Shown here: piece after piece, positions 8,331 through 20,790 of the stretch
How positions within the stretch are numbered: the stretch's first letter is position 1
How the letters are laid out: each line of letters starts with the position of its first letter
DNA from: Piezodorus guildinii
Lineage: Eukaryota > Arthropoda > Insecta > Hemiptera > Pentatomidae
Assembly: GCA_023052935.1 (NCBI GenBank)
Contig: CM041292.1
Coordinates: 140,457,143 to 140,521,142 of the forward strand
Length of the DNA: 64,000 nucleotides
Direction of reading: 5' to 3'
Made by a program: the position numbers and the translations under genes
Notes under the pieces: generated by a model
Told to the model about the DNA's origin: nothing
The model's database searches: none
What the model saw: the letters and a program-made list of their open reading frames with translations, nothing else

Positions 8331-11026
8331 CTACACTAGTAGGTCTCGAGGCCATCTTCTTTTCAGACGCCTCGGAGGATTGTCAGGAATTGAGGAGGAA
8401 GATATTATTGAAACAAGAGGATTAGGGTGGGAATGGAGTTTGTCATGAAAGGAATGGTATCTAGATCGGGCCAAATCAGCAACATACGGAACGTTGAGGT
8501 CTTTATGGATAAGTTTGTTCGTGACAAAATAAGGAGCATTTAGGATTTTACGAAGGATTTTGGATTGTAGGGATTGGATACGGGAAGAATTCGATGGTTT
8601 AGTAGAGCCCCAAAGCTCCACTCCGTAAGTCCATATCGGCCTTATGATAGTCGTGTAGATGAGTCTTTTGTAGTTAAGTGGAAGATTAGAACGTTTGTCT
8701 AGTAAGTGTTGAAGAAGTCGAAAACGTCGTGCAGTTTCCTGTCGTTTCAGTCTTGTGTGAGGGTTCCAAGTAAGGCGTTTGTCAAGGTGCAGTCCTAGAT
8801 ATCGGATCTGTTCAACCGGAACAAGAGGAGTATTATTGAAGGAGACAGTAGGGCAGGATGTCATAGGTTTACGACGAAGGGTAAAGGTAATTTGGTTGGA
8901 TTTGTTGGCATTAATTTTAATTCTCCAGTTCTGACACCATACCTCAAGGTCTCTGAGTTGGAGTTGGAGAGTTTGAGAGGCAATAGTTGGATCAGTATTG
9001 ACTGATAACACACAAGTGTCATCAGCATAGGTAGAAAGGAAAGTGTTAGGATGGGAAGGGATATCAGCTGTATAAACTGTGTAAAGAATGGGTCCTAGGA
9101 TACTGCCTTGAGGAACACCAGCAAACTGACTAAAAATGGATGAATAGGAATTATTATGATTGACTTTGAAGGATCTGTCAGTGAGGTAGGACTGGATAAT
9201 AAGGAAGTATGTTGGGGGGAGGAATTTGCGGAGCTTGTAAAGAACCCTGGGTGCCAGACTCGGTCAAAGGCCTGTTCCACGTCGAGGAAGGCTCCAGTAC
9301 AATACAAGCCGCGCTCCAATGTAGACGATACAACGTCCACCACACGATGACATTGCTGGATAGTGGAGTGGGACGTTCTGAATCCAAATTGATGATGAGG
9401 AATTATGGAATTAGTATCAAGGATGGGATACAGGCGTTTCAGTATAAGCTTTTCCAAGATTTTTCCCATGATTGGTAAAAGTGAGATGGGACGGTAAGAA
9501 GATGGATTTTCTGGCGGTTTCTTAGGTTTGGGTATCATTTTGACAATGGATAATTTCCAGGAAGCAGGAAAGTATGTGGAACGGAGTACGGAATTGTATA
9601 TGTAAGTGAGATATAGGATAGCTTTTCGAGGAAGTAGTTTTAAAATATGGGAAGTTATAAGATCATGCCCAGGAGCTTTGCGGGATGGTAAACTCTGAAA
9701 TGATGTTAGATATTTCCGAAGGATGGAACGCTTTAGGAGGAAGGACCATTTGGAGTGGGATATCTAATTCATCTTCTATAAACTTAGTGTGTCCGGGATT
9801 ATGGATATCTGGATGTGGATTAAAGGTTCTAAAAAGGTGCTGACCGAATATCTGGGCCTTCTCTTCATCAGATCTTGTCCAGATACGGGAATCAGTTAGG
9901 AGTGGATGATTACAGTTTTTGAACTTTAGTAGCTTTTTTGTTGTCATCCATAATGATCTGTCAGTAGTAGTAAGTTTTTCGGTGAAGTTGAGTAAGTTTT
10001 GAATTTTTATTTTTTTGATTTCTGATTTTAGTCTGTTAGTCAGTTTATTATAATAAGTTTTGTCTGATGGATATCTAGTCCTATGCCACTTCGATCTTGC
10101 CCTGCGTTTTTCCCTTAATAAGATTCGAATGTGCTGTGGCAAGGTAGTCTTCTGTGAGTTAGTAGTAGTAATGGTTGAAGTGTTGTCAAGTATGCTATTG
10201 CTAATTGAGTCAGTAAGATGGTCAACGGCTTTATCAATATCATGTTTAGTCTTAAGTGGGATCTTTAAGTTCAGTTTGGTTTCCAAGTCACATCTGAATC
10301 CGTCCCAGTCCACTCGTCCTGTAATCAGAGAGGGAATGGTGGGTTTAGGAACAAGGCTCGAGTGCAATGAAAGCAAAACTGGGCTATGATCAGATGATAG
10401 GTCATTTAGGGATTTTATTGTGGATTGGGAGGAAGATATCTGAGAGGAAACAAATATATCAAGGATATCAGAACGTTTTTTGAGGGATGTTGGCCAATAT
10501 GTTGGGCTCGTAGGAGAAAGGATAGTATAGCAATTCGAGGTAGAGACTCGAGAAAGGACATTACCACGGAGTTGGATGTCCGGCAACCCCATCGTTGGTG
10601 TTTGGCGTTATAGTCTCCTCCAGCAATGAAGCGCGGTCCTAAGGATCGGAAGAGGGTTTCAAGTTGATTAGAGGAAAGGGAGTTACCAGGAGGACAGTAT
10701 ACAGCTGAGAGTGTAAGATGGAAAGGACGAGTTGAAATGATTACCGAGGTTGATTGTATGGCATCAGTTGGAGTAGAAGGAATCAGGGAATGGGATAAAG
10801 ATTTATGAATAAGGATGCATGATCCAGCATGGGAAGTGTTGTCGGGATGGTCAGATCTATATGTGATGTAGTCACGTATGTAAAAATTTGATCGTTGTGT
10901 GAAATGAGTTTCAATAAGTAGTGCTATGTCAATGTGGTTGTCATGTAGAAATAAGTCCAGTTCGTCACGATGGTTATGCAGGCCATTAGCATTCCACAAG
11001 ATAATCGCTAGGGGCTTTACACTCAT
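8331..11026 (-). pseudogene. Jockey ORF2: endonuclease-reverse transcriptase, frameshifted
   Basis: Encodes the nicking endonuclease and reverse transcriptase used for target-primed reverse transcription. The N-terminal APE-like endonuclease is visible at 11026-10415 (NANGL near residue 13, IETHF, GGDYNAKHQRWG) and continues in another frame (10592-9663) with the SDHSPVLL catalytic motif. The RT domain is at 9538-8331 with motifs SYRPISLL, HHQFGF, FLDVEQAFDRVW and YADD (9018-9029), the last in a frame different from the fingers. The reading frame switches near 10.5, 9.6 and 9.25 kb. The tail APYFVTNKLIHKDLNVPYVA is typical of Jockey-like RT C-termini and recurs in most truncated copies here. 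Expected intact length would be close to 900 residues. Confidence 0.9.
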
Positions 11027-12641
11027 CGTTGGAGATTAAATGGGACTTGAGAAAGGACTCTGGTGAGAAGGGTGATTAGTGGTTTGATGGTATCTCTAAG
11101 ATCAGAGAGAAAGGACTCAAGGATGGAGTATATATTGGAAGGATCTTGGTTTGGATACGGATGTGGATAAGATACATGGGGTGGATAATTTATTGGTTCA
11201 GGATTGTTGGCTGGGGGCTGAACTCGCCGTGGAGTACGAATCTGTTCAGTCCGCTGAGATAATGGAAGTTGGGGCGTTGGGTGATTCGGTGGATCATAAG
11301 GACGTTCAGGAATTTTTTTAGGGTTCTCAGGAGGGAGTTTCACCTGTAAAGGTAGATTATGGGGTGGGATCGGTTGACGGGAAGCTGGTGGTTTAGGACG
11401 GGAGACCGGAGGCTTGAATTGGGAGTTTGGAGGCGCCTGACTAGTAGTTGGTTGCTTCCTTGGAGTGGTGACCTCGGAGAGAGATTTCCTGGTTTCCTCA
11501 GTAGGAACTCTGGTTGCAGGTGTGGCAGGCTGCTGTGGAGCGATCCTATTGGCAGGTTTCTGAATTTCAGGAAAATCAGATAAATTATTCATCTCTGGTA
11601 CCTGAGGACGAATCTTCTGATCCACTCTTTGTACTGATGACTTTTGTGATCTCTGGCGAAGAAGGCTTTTGTAAACGACACAACCCCTATAGCTAGCCGG
11701 GTGGCCTTCCCCGCAAAGGACACATTTTGCTGGTTCAGTCTGGTGTCAGAGGCATGTGGTCCGGCACACTTAACACACCTAGCCGGGTGGTAACAATAAG
11801 ATTTTGGGTGTCCAAAGGTTTGGCATTTGGTGCACTGGACTATAGTAGTTCTTTGCCTAGGCTCTTCAAAACGGACAGATGAGTACACCAGCCTTCTCAC
11901 CTGAAATATTTCCGGATTATTACCGGCTGGTTCGAGATCTACAAAAAATAATGGCAAGGGATATTTTTCCCTGGGGTGTGTCACTGAAGAAATGTTCCGC
12001 GCGTGATGACCAATTTCTTCCAGACCTCTTTTGATTGCTTCAGTGGGAGTAGATGAGTGGAGCCCGCGTAAAACCACTCGATATGACTTCTCTTGTTATA
12101 ACTGATAACAGTGAAAATCGTAGTTTTTTGAGCTCAAATAACTTACTAGTTTTTTGTAATGTTCTTTTGTGGTTGTATTAATTTTGATATCGTTTATTCG
12201 GGAGAAACATTCAAATTTCGGTTGTCCGATGAGAGCGGCGATTTCATCACCAAACGATATAAAATTACTAATATTGGATACATAGATAGGAGGTGGCTCA
12301 GGATCAGAAAATCCGTGAGGCTGGTTTTCAATGTTGACTGAAGCGGAATGGTTGATAATAGAAGAAAGTGGTGTGGCGTTTGAAGTGGACGGCGCTGGAG
12401 ATTCAAGTTGGTTGGCTGCAGTGGTGCTGCGGGTTTTTGGTGGAGAAGGAATTGATTTTGTCGGTTGCTTAGACTTGGCCGATTTATTTTTTTTTTTGTT
12501 TGGCGAATTACCGCCGGACCCAGTGTTATTCCTGTGGCGTTTCTGGCGTCGCGTTAAATTTTGGGAATCTGATTCGCTAATCTCAGAGAATGGTGTTTCT
12601 TCCCCTGATTCATCATTAGATAGAGTTTTGTCTAAATCCAT
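11023..12641 (-). pseudogene. Jockey ORF1: gag-like RNA-binding protein, broken
   Basis: Gag-like ORF1, which binds element RNA in ribonucleoprotein particles. The start is the ATG at 12641 (MDLDKTLSND). The first ~120 residues are acidic, then rich in K/N/S/P and probably disordered. An in-frame TAA near 12095 splits the frame. The next part (12077-11589) has YRVVLRGLHSSTP, as seen in insect gag proteins with a PRE_C2HC domain, and zinc-knuckle cysteines (CTKCQTFGHPKSYC, CVKCAGPH). A frameshift near 11.7 kb leads into a proline-rich C-terminal tail (11625-11023) that ends in the ATGA overlap with ORF2. Domain naming rests on motif recognition only. Confidence 0.85.
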
Positions 12642-13275
12642 GATGAATACGGCAGAAAAAAAAATATATATAAAGTCCTCTTATATTGTGAGCTAAATAA
12701 AAATAAATTGAAAAATAAAATAAAAAAAAAGAAAAAAAAGTTATGTTGACTTATATTAATTACTAATAATAGAAAATTAACGTAAAGATCTTAAAACTAG
12801 ACTATTTACATAATATACATATACATAAAAAACGTAAAACAAAATGAACATTTCTGATTTAGTAAAATAAAATAATGTCCTAGAAAAAGAGAAAAAACAC
12901 ACAAACATTAGAAAAAAAAATATATATATATTAAAATAAAGTCTATCAGGAAGAAAATAATAGTTTATATGAAGAACGTCTTGGTTACGAAGTCGTAAAT
13001 GTCAATATTACCGAGACCTTGTAAACGAAGATGAGGATTAGTAAGTCCTAGCCTAGGCCTTATCTCCAGCCTAGGACGGCCACCAGTCTATTATTGTCTA
13101 TCGAACTAATTGCCACTCACCTCGTGATATGTGTTCGTTAATGTGTTTATCAGTGCAACCACTCACGATTTACAAAGTTTGAAGCATTTTCAAGCAGTAT
13201 CACATTGATGAGAAGGAAACTAACATAGAGCAATACGTAAGTAGAACTGTGCCAGTCGCCATTTTAGAAAACACT

Positions 13276-13286
13276 GACTTGATATT
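13276..13286. repeat. Target-site duplication, 5' side of Jockey element
   Basis: GACTTGATATT matches 8187-8197. The minus-strand element would start just left of it with AGTGTTTTCTAAAATGG. Confidence 0.8.
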
Positions 13287-13382
13287 AATTCCAATTAAGC
13301 AGAAAAACTTTTAATATGTTCTGCCATAATATATTGAGCGAACTCTTGTTACTTTGGCACAGCGAAGGTTAATTTTCACAAC

Positions 13383-13415
13383 AAACTTAAATTATCAACA
13401 GTCGAGAACTGATCA

Positions 13416-13501
<86 letters not shown>
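13383..13501. repeat. (TA)n tract with a 40 bp lead shared with 47.4 kb
   Basis: The (TA)n run at 13419-13501 is preceded by a lead beginning ACAAACTTAAATTATC and containing AGTCGAGAACTGATCAAAC, which also precedes the (TA)n at 47448. The shared lead means the microsatellite and lead were spread together, probably as the end of a mobile element. Confidence 0.8.
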
Positions 13502-13503
<2 letters not shown>

Positions 13504-15110
13504 GTGTGTTTTTGGTGTATACAAATATTTTTTTCGTAACCCGCTTTTATTCTTTAGACAACTACAATGCTTGAGGATTCTCCTTCATCCAAAAATATGC
13601 AATAACTATCAAAAATAGTTCCTTAATTATTTCTTCATCATGATTTCTAAAAATTTTCATTATTTCTGAATTAAAACAATCAGTTGATGAGGCTTACTTT
13701 TTATTTTTTAAGGAACTTACAACTAAATCTAAAATGTATTTGTAAAATTATTTTTACAATCACTGCAGCACCGATGAAGGTGTAGGAAAACCGGTTTTCC
13801 CTGAGGTGTGACCTGACTGAATTGGGGTTTTGTTGGTTTTTCTAATTCCAAAAACATTTTATTCTTCTTAGCTCAGAATCGCTCATTTTCAATTGTTCTC
13901 CGATCCTAGATATTATTTATTTTTTTTATAATTTCATACCTTTTTCAATTCTTCTCTATTTGATTAAACTCCCAGTTCTAAAATCAATGTGTAGATTCAT
14001 TTTGTATTGGTTAATAGTGCTCTATATATAAGCTTTCATTCTGGTTCAATTTTATTCTTTTAAATTTATTATTATTAATAAGAAAAAAAAATATAGAAAT
14101 AAAATTGAATATACTTAGTCTAAAAGAATTTGCCTAGATGGTTACTAAAGAAAAATTAATGAATATGTTAAACTAAGCAATACCACATTTTCTTCTTCTT
14201 TTTTAAATATCCTAAAAATCAAAAAGTTTAAACTTTTCATTTGCTGATCTAACACCAAAATACTGAGTACAGCTTAGTCCTTAGGCCGAGGTTGAGTACT
14301 GTTAGAGCTGAGTAATCCAGGGGAATCCTGAAGGGCTAAGGATGACAGAAGGAGTGTCCCAGTGGAGTTAAGGGCCATAAAAGGGTGGATTTGTTTTAGG
14401 GTTAGTGTCCGCATATTGGCAGTACACCTCTCATGTATTCCACTCACCATCCTGTGTTCTTCTCCGCAGCAATTTGAATTTTTACGATATATCTGATTGC
14501 TGTCCTGTTTATATTTTTTTTCTTTTATCTTGGCTGCATATTAAGCGGCCTTATTTGCTGTGCATCTTAAAAAGTACCATAAAATAGTATATGATGAGTC
14601 ATTGGTCCACGCCATCTCAAATAGCAATCTATTTAATCTATCTGCGAAATAGAGCTATCAACTAGATCAATAGCTTTTTTTCCCAATAATAGCACCAGCT
14701 GAAACGCAGATGCATTTGAAGTTCATCATTACCTCGTTCAGGAGATAGATAAATAAATCTGATTTGATTCATTGAACTCGCATTCCATGCCTATTTATAT
14801 TATAATTTTTAAAAAGTAACTTCAACCATTTGGATTCAACTAACTAAACAGTATCTTTATCAGCGGTAGGTATCCATTCTAGAAATCTGGGAATTTCCAG
14901 AAAGTACTTTAAGTTCTATTTATCCGTCATACATTGTTGTTGGAAACACATTTAAACATAAAGAGGCAATTTCATATAAAGGATAGATTGGGTAAAACAG
15001 AATTAAAAAAATAAAAATAAAGTGCATATTACCCTCTTTACTTGTTTTCCTTATATGCGTGCCTTTTGTCAACATGCTAATTTTACTTATTACTTATTAA
15101 TTAATTTGTT
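13502..15110. other. No gene seen
   Basis: AT-rich, with a less AT-rich patch at about 14260-14470 that has no open frame of interest. Not similar to other parts of the window that I noticed. Confidence 0.4.
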
Positions 15111-15114
15111 GTGC

Positions 15115-15250
15115 TCCATCAACTCTAAAAGCGAGCTCTTAGTTCTCTCATGGAATAAAGAAGTAAATGTTAAAATGGTATGCAATGGGAAGATCCCTGA
15201 AACAGTGAATGGATGGTGGAAGCAACTTTTTGGGAACCATTTTTAAGGGA
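15115..15250 (+). mobile_element. Possible small LINE RT fragment
   Basis: A plus-strand frame includes EVNVKMVCNGKIPETVN, which lines up with ETNVNVTCNGELLETVN of the RT at 44330-45979. The match is about 17 residues and the rest has diverged. It lies upstream of and in the same orientation as the relic at 15780-16315, so both may derive from one decayed copy. Confidence 0.5.
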
Positions 15251-15779
15251 ACACCGCCCTTTACCAATTTCAAGTGCTTGCCGTAAGCGATACAATCTAG
15301 TGCACATAAGGCCCATCTGGTGGCATCTGGATGTACCCCAACCTAGGACCAGAATCCTCTAGGAGAGAGAAAACAGTGAGAAGTTTGGAAGCACATGATT
15401 CTATTCCTCAGCGAACTCCATAATATTACTTAGGAGAATGCCTCAACGTAATGAAGGAGTAGAAAAATAGGCGCTGACCGGGCCAGAGACGGAGGAATGA
15501 CCAAAGAGGAGAGAGCGCCCCACCAGATCAGACATATATGTTTAGCAATAGGCAAAATATAACCTCATTCAAAATTTACCATAAACTTACCAGCATTATA
15601 TTTTCTTTAGCTCTAGATACAATTGTATTCTAATACCATCATATTTTTAAATACAGTCCACTGCATTTATAAAAACAGCCCCTGTAATGATTAATGATGT
15701 TTAAGAGTATCCTTGAACGCCTCAGGTCTCGAAAAATTAACAACCATTATAGATAGGTTTGACAGAACTGAGCAAGAAA

Positions 15780-16315
15780 CAGAGTCAATTAAGCGAAACA
15801 GGTGTACTACTAGAGCAAAAATAGCATCAGAGGACTCCAGGGCGAGATGTTGAAATACACATAAAAATCTATATACCTACCAGTTCTTACATATGGCCGC
15901 GAGAGTTGGATGATATGCTCGACAAGCATATGAGGCAAATTACTGCTGCTGAGATGAAATTCTTACCTGGAGCAGCGGGAAATACAAGGCAAGACATTGT
16001 CTGAAACAATAGAGTCAAAGAGCAACTAGAGGTACCACCATTGAAGATAATCTTGGAAAACAGACAATTGAAATGTTTATGGCATGGTTGTCGAATGGAT
16101 GTATTAAAGGAACCCAGAAGGACTCAGGGAGCTAGACCTACTGGTAGAAGACCACGTGTTCGAACTAGAATTTGATATCTGGAACATATCCTGAGGATTG
16201 GGGGTATCAGAGGTAAGACTCTTGCAGAAATGAAGTGAATCAGGAGAGACTGGAAAAACTGGCAGCGCTGGATCGAGGCCCCAATAATGGCTTGAAGAGG
16301 AAGAGGAAGAAGAAG
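15780..16315 (+). pseudogene. Decayed LINE RT C-terminal region (family of 44.3 kb element)
   Basis: Broken plus-strand frames give ITAAEMKFLPGAAGNTRQDI, ENRQLKCLWHGCRMD and PTGRRPRVRTR, matching MTASEMRFLRRIVGKTRRD, EERQLRWFGHVCRLP and GKRMVGRPRTT in the RT at 44330-45979. It ends with an A/G-rich tail near 16300. Several stops; clearly dead. Confidence 0.8.
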
Positions 16316-17322
16316 ATAGCGGGATAGATTTAGGTCTCCTTTCGAACTTACATCTGGTAATAATTACTAGTTGTTATCGTCTAAACACTGAAGCACGCGT
16401 CTGGCAGTACTAAAATGTACTAAAAATAACGAAAATTTAAATTGAGACTACGTTATATTATAATAGTTTTAAAAATTTTCCAGTATTGAATAGGCAGTCT
16501 AGGCATTTCTCGACCAGGGATCAGAGTATAATTACACTTTTGATTTTAAAGAATTCGTATGTATTAAAAACAGTTTTACCAAGCAAACGTAAAATACATA
16601 CGAATCATAAGAGACCAAATAAATATGCTCCAGTACTGTTATAACTTAAACGAATCAAGCATAAGCGATTAAACTGTGATTTGGAGCGATTCAATGAGAG
16701 CTGATGCATGAATCAATTGAGCGATAACTGTTGGGGCGCTGTATCGCAGGTCCACGGCCTGTTATTAGCGGTGATTTAGGGGTCACTGCTCCATTCCCAT
16801 CTATCTATCTCTCGGAAAGCTTTGCTTTGTGCCATTGCAGAGTGAGTTTTCCTCAACCATTATCGGAAAAGGAAATTATTCATAAATATATTACATAAGT
16901 AGTAGACTTGATTTAAAGTTTACTTCGCACATCTCACTAATGTGTGTCTCATCTCCCAACTAGTTTCTTGAAAAATAAAATTAAAAGAATACAAGTCTTT
17001 ATTTATTTTATTTTATATTTTTTTAGGAAGTTTTACTTAATATTTCACACTCAAATATGCACTCCTTAATTTCCTTTTTTTATATATTTAGTTTTCTTCA
17101 AAATTTATTACATACTTTTTCTACGTTTCCGGGTTCTTTCCCTATTATCAAGACTTTTTTTAAAAACACTTTTTAACACACAACACATTATTTTCCATTA
17201 ATAGCTTACTTATATTCGTCCACTTAGATGTTTGTTGTCCACAGTCAGCCAATAAACATCTAGGTGGACGTGGAGTGTGTCTTTATTTATTTCAAATATT
17301 TTTTCTTCTTTCATACCAAGTG

Positions 17323-17325
<3 letters not shown>
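16316..17325. other. No gene seen; one imperfect hairpin
   Basis: A patch at about 16690-16860 is less AT-rich and could be single-copy host DNA. At 17219-17268 CCACTTAGATGTTTGTTG is followed by its imperfect reverse complement CAATAAACATCTAGGTGG with a short spacer. Function unknown. Confidence 0.4.
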
Positions 17326-17409
<84 letters not shown>

Positions 17410-17430
17410 ATATATAAGTATATATATATA
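17324..17430. repeat. (TA)n microsatellite
   Basis: Long TA run with a few interruptions. The RTE-like element starts immediately after it, so the element seems to have inserted in the TA tract. Confidence 0.9.
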
Positions 17431-19632
17431 TTCGGTTCTGATCATGAATTAGTAATCGCGAAACTTCGACAAAAACTAAATACAAAAAAGAGAACACCGA
17501 ACTATATTCGTCCCGAGAATTTTGATTTAGTTAAATTGAACAACCTCGAAATTAGAAAACAATTCGCGATAGAAGTAAAAAATCGGTTCGAAGCTTTGGA
17601 ATCTTCAGACGAGGAACACAAAGATGTAAACAAACTATGGGAAGGGATCAGGGATAATATTAAAGAGGTCGGTAATTTATGTCTTGGAAAAATCGAAAAT
17701 AAAAAGAACAAACCTTGGTTCGAGGGGATTGTCAAAATATGTGCGAAAAAAGAATAACCGCTAAACTGAATTCCTTAAATAATCCATGCGATAATAATGT
17801 GGCTTACTTTCGGTTAGTAAAAAAACGAAACTTCAAAACTCTTAAAAAATAAGAAAAGAGAGTATCTTAAAGGCAAAATAATAGAAATAGAAAAACACAG
17901 AAACGAAAATAACGTAAGAGAGATGTACAAAGGTATAAACAAATCGCGTAAAAGATTTGAACCTCTATTGAATGCGGTTAAAGATGCAAATAACAATATA
18001 ATTGCGGATCCTTCTGAGATATTAAATAAATTTAAACAACACTTTGACGGCATCTTAAATACGGAAAATAATAATCAATCTCCTCTCTCTGAATATCAGA
18101 GCGCTGAACCATGGATAGACGCACCGAGTAAAGAGGAAGTCGAAATGGCGATAGGAAAATTAAAACGTTATAAGGGCCGCAGGAAATGATAATATCACGA
18201 GTGAATTAATCAAGGCGTGTGGAGAAGCGGGCGTTTCCAAAATACATTTTTTAGTTAAAAAGATCTGGGAAACTGAAAAAATGCCCGAAGAATGGAAAGA
18301 ATCAATACTTATTCCGATTCACAAAAAAGGACCGAGGTCGGATTGTAACAACTATCGTGGGATCTCTCTTCTCCCAGTATGCTATAAAATATTCTCGTCA
18401 ATTCTAACTAGTCGAATCACGGAATACGCTGAGGAAATTATCGGAGATTACCAATGTGGTTTTAGGCGGAATCGCTCGACTATTGACCAAATATTTTCCT
18501 TACGTCAAATATTAGAGAAAAAATTGGAATACAACGGTGTAGTCCATCAACTTTATATCGATTTTAAAAAGGCTTATGATTCAATAGACCGTCAGAAGCT
18601 ATATAACATCATGATTGAACAGGGAATACCTAGAAAGTTAGTAAACCTAGTAGAGATGTGTTTGTCGGAAACATTCCATAAAGTTAGAATCGGTCATAAT
18701 TACTCCGAGAGATTTGAGGTGCGATCGGGTTTGAAACAGGGTGACTCCCTTTCACCTGTGTTATTTAATATAGCTTTAGAATATGTCATAGAAAAGGTGA
18801 TGTGTACCGAGAAAGGCTTAAATATGGGTGACAAGATTCCGGTTTTGGGGTATGCCGATGATCTGGTACTGCTAGGTGAAGACACGGAAACCATACAACT
18901 AATACAAGTGTGTTAATAAAAACCGGTAAAGAAATAGGACTCGAATTAAATACCGATAAGACGAAGTATATGATCAGTAGCAGAAACGGTGTCGATCTTG
19001 GTGATATTGATGTATCAGGTCATACTTTGGAACACGTAGAGAAATTCAAGTATTTAGGTTCAATTATAACTAGAAAAAATGAAATCCAGGAAGAAATAAA
19101 GTCCCGGTTAAAGGTGGGAAATGCGTGTTATTATTCAGTTGCTAAGTTACTTAGTTCGCGGCTTCTATCTAAAAACTTAAAGATTAGAATTTATAAAACT
19201 ATTATTCTTCCAACGGTACTTTACGGATGTGAAACGTGGCCGCTTACTTTAAAGGATGAACAGCGGCTTAAGGTTTTCGAAAATAAGGTATTGCGTAAAA
19301 TATTTGGTCCAAAGAGAGATGAGGCCACTGGGGAGTTTAGAAGGTTGCATAACGCGGAATTGCGGAGTTTGTACCCTGTGAATATAATTGAGTTGATAGC
19401 ATCGCGGAGACTCAAATGGGCGCGTAAAGTTGTTGGGCTTAGTGAGGAACGGATTCCGAGAAAGTTGGTATTCGCTGAACCAACTGGTAGGCGTCCGAAA
19501 GGTAGGCCGAAGCGTCGATGGGAGGATTGCATTAAGGCTGATCTCGGGGGCTTGGGCTTGACCGGTGAACATTGGACGAGACTATGCAGGCGAAGTTTGG
19601 TGGTATCGGCATCGAACCTTCGGGTTCGGTAA
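17431..19632 (+). pseudogene. RTE-like endonuclease-RT, frameshifted
   Basis: The first part (17431-17757) starts GSDHELVIAKL, the final endonuclease motif SDH, then a linker. The frame breaks near 17760-17920. RT motifs follow: WKESILIPIHKKG, NNYRGISLLP, CGFRRNRSTIDQIFSL, LYIDFKKAYDSID, GLKQGDSLSPVLFNIALE and GYADDLVLLGED. Compared with the copy at 51.6 kb, an extra G near 18174 and a missing A near 18906 shift the frame. The C-terminus (18910-19632) has FKYLGSIITRKNEIQ, ILPTVLYGCETWPLT and the basic GRRPKGRPKRRWEDC segment, then ends VSASNLRVR. Confidence 0.85.
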
Positions 19633-19647
19633 GCCTATTATTATTAT

Positions 19648-19660
<13 letters not shown>
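17431..19660 (+). mobile_element. RTE-like non-LTR retrotransposon, 5' truncated (copy 1)
   Basis: Starts inside the coding region next to (TA)n and ends with a short (TTA)n run at 19638-19650, then (TA)n. The microsatellite-like 3' end and absence of poly(A) resemble RTE elements. It is highly similar to 51580-53281 over the shared part, with two single-base indels distinguishing them, so the family moved recently. Because both flanks are TA repeats, no target duplication can be defined. Confidence 0.85.

Positions 19661-19712
<52 letters not shown>
19638..19712. repeat. (TTA)n, (TA)n and poly(T) run
   Basis: Simple repeats directly after the RTE stop: short TTA units, a TA tract to about 19675, then more than 30 T. 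Confidence 0.9.
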
Positions 19713-19902
19713 TGATTGACTAATTCAAATATTATTTTTTTCTTGTTAACGGGCATATTTGGAGGAAAAACCTTTCTCACATTTACAAAAAAATCTATAA
19801 TCAAATAATTGTAATCATTTAGTTTAAATTTGACACTGTTAATTTACCACATATATATAGAATAGATAGATAGAGAGATTATTATTGACTTAAAATATCA
19901 AC

Positions 19903-19935
<33 letters not shown>

Positions 19936-20052
19936 TTGACCTAAGTAACTTATCCCTTTTTTTTTTCTTTCATAAGATCCTTCTCCTAAGGTCAAGTCGT
20001 TCTCGCGCCATGCGATGACTAAGGAAAAAGGCGATTCATTTTTATATAGATA

Positions 20053-20114
20053 GATAAGTTTACGTTACAATCTGATATTGCTTTATTATTTAATTTAAAT
20101 CATATGCTTTCAAC
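20053..20114 (+). repeat. 62 bp direct repeat, left copy
   Basis: About 90 percent the same as 22158-22219, same strand (for example TACGTTACAATCTGATATTG). The two copies lie either side of the minisatellite and family R copy B. Confidence 0.8.
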
Positions 20115-20189
20115 GAATCTTAATACATTTTTTATTTAAATAAACTTCAAAATATTTAAATTCAAGTTTATTTAATAGTTCTTAAATTA

Positions 20190-20237
20190 ATGTTACTAGC
20201 CGAGGTAATTTAAAGTCATGTGTTGCCCGCACCAGAT
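20190..20237 (+). repeat. Family R terminal fragment (H)
   Basis: Only the right end survives: CCGAGGTAATTTAAAGTC followed by TGTTGCCCGCACCAGATT, as in copies B and D. Confidence 0.65.
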
Positions 20238-20790
20238 TAAAAAAATTAAATATAGAATTCTGGTTAGAGACAAATATAAAATATTACCAGCATACCTGTT
20301 AATACTCCTAAATAGAAATTTTAAGATTTTTCAAAAAAGCTGTTCACATTGATTCAATTAAATGAACGTACTATTCGAATGTGCGTCCTACTTGAATGGT
20401 CCAATCTAAATTCCAGTTAATAAAAATTAACATTATGACATTTTACATGGCCCATTTTAATCAACATTGTTATGAATAGGGTCGAGAGGAAATCCCCCAG
20501 AGGCCTTTTGAAAATTTCATCACGTCTGGAGTTATTTCAAGTTGTGTATAAACGCTCTTTGGGCTCTTGGATGAATAATTCGCCACCTAAGCCTCTGTTT
20601 TAGTAATCCTCCTATTGATATTTCCCTCTCCATTCTCGGGCAGATATTGTATTGAATATGTATACATGTATAAATAAGTAGTACAAGCCCACACTCATGA
20701 GACTGTTGTTCACGCTTGAATAGAATTAATACACTCAATAACGTGATGCAGATTAATTGAATTCCTATCGTAAAGTAAATTTCTCATGAA
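20238..20790. other. No gene seen
   Basis: AT-rich, nothing recognised. Confidence 0.4.

Larger units (their letters stand above)
8197..13275 (-). mobile_element. Jockey-clade non-LTR retrotransposon, near full length, inactivated
   Basis: An approximately 5.1 kb element on the minus strand. Reading 5' to 3': 5' UTR 13275-12642, ORF1 12641-11023, ORF2 11026-8331, short 3' UTR and a poly(A) tail at about 8208-8197. ORF1 and ORF2 overlap by ATGA (11026-11023), as expected for coupled translation in such elements. The order gag with zinc knuckles, endonuclease, RT, no RNase H, fits the Jockey clade. Target-site duplications at 8187-8196 and 13276-13285 bracket it, which implies the 5' end is complete. 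At least one in-frame stop in ORF1, a frameshift in ORF1 and three in ORF2 make this copy inactive. It is the reference for truncated relatives throughout the window. Confidence 0.9.

Noticed and set aside
12331..12696. 121-codon plus-strand protein
   Set aside because: Antisense to Jockey ORF1.
13354..13539. Tyr-Ile repeat protein
   Set aside because: It is the translation of a (TA)n tract.
17275..17430. Coding start of the RTE-like protein in the (TA)n tract
   Set aside because: The frame through the microsatellite only gives a Tyr-Ile repeat; element sequence begins at about 17431.
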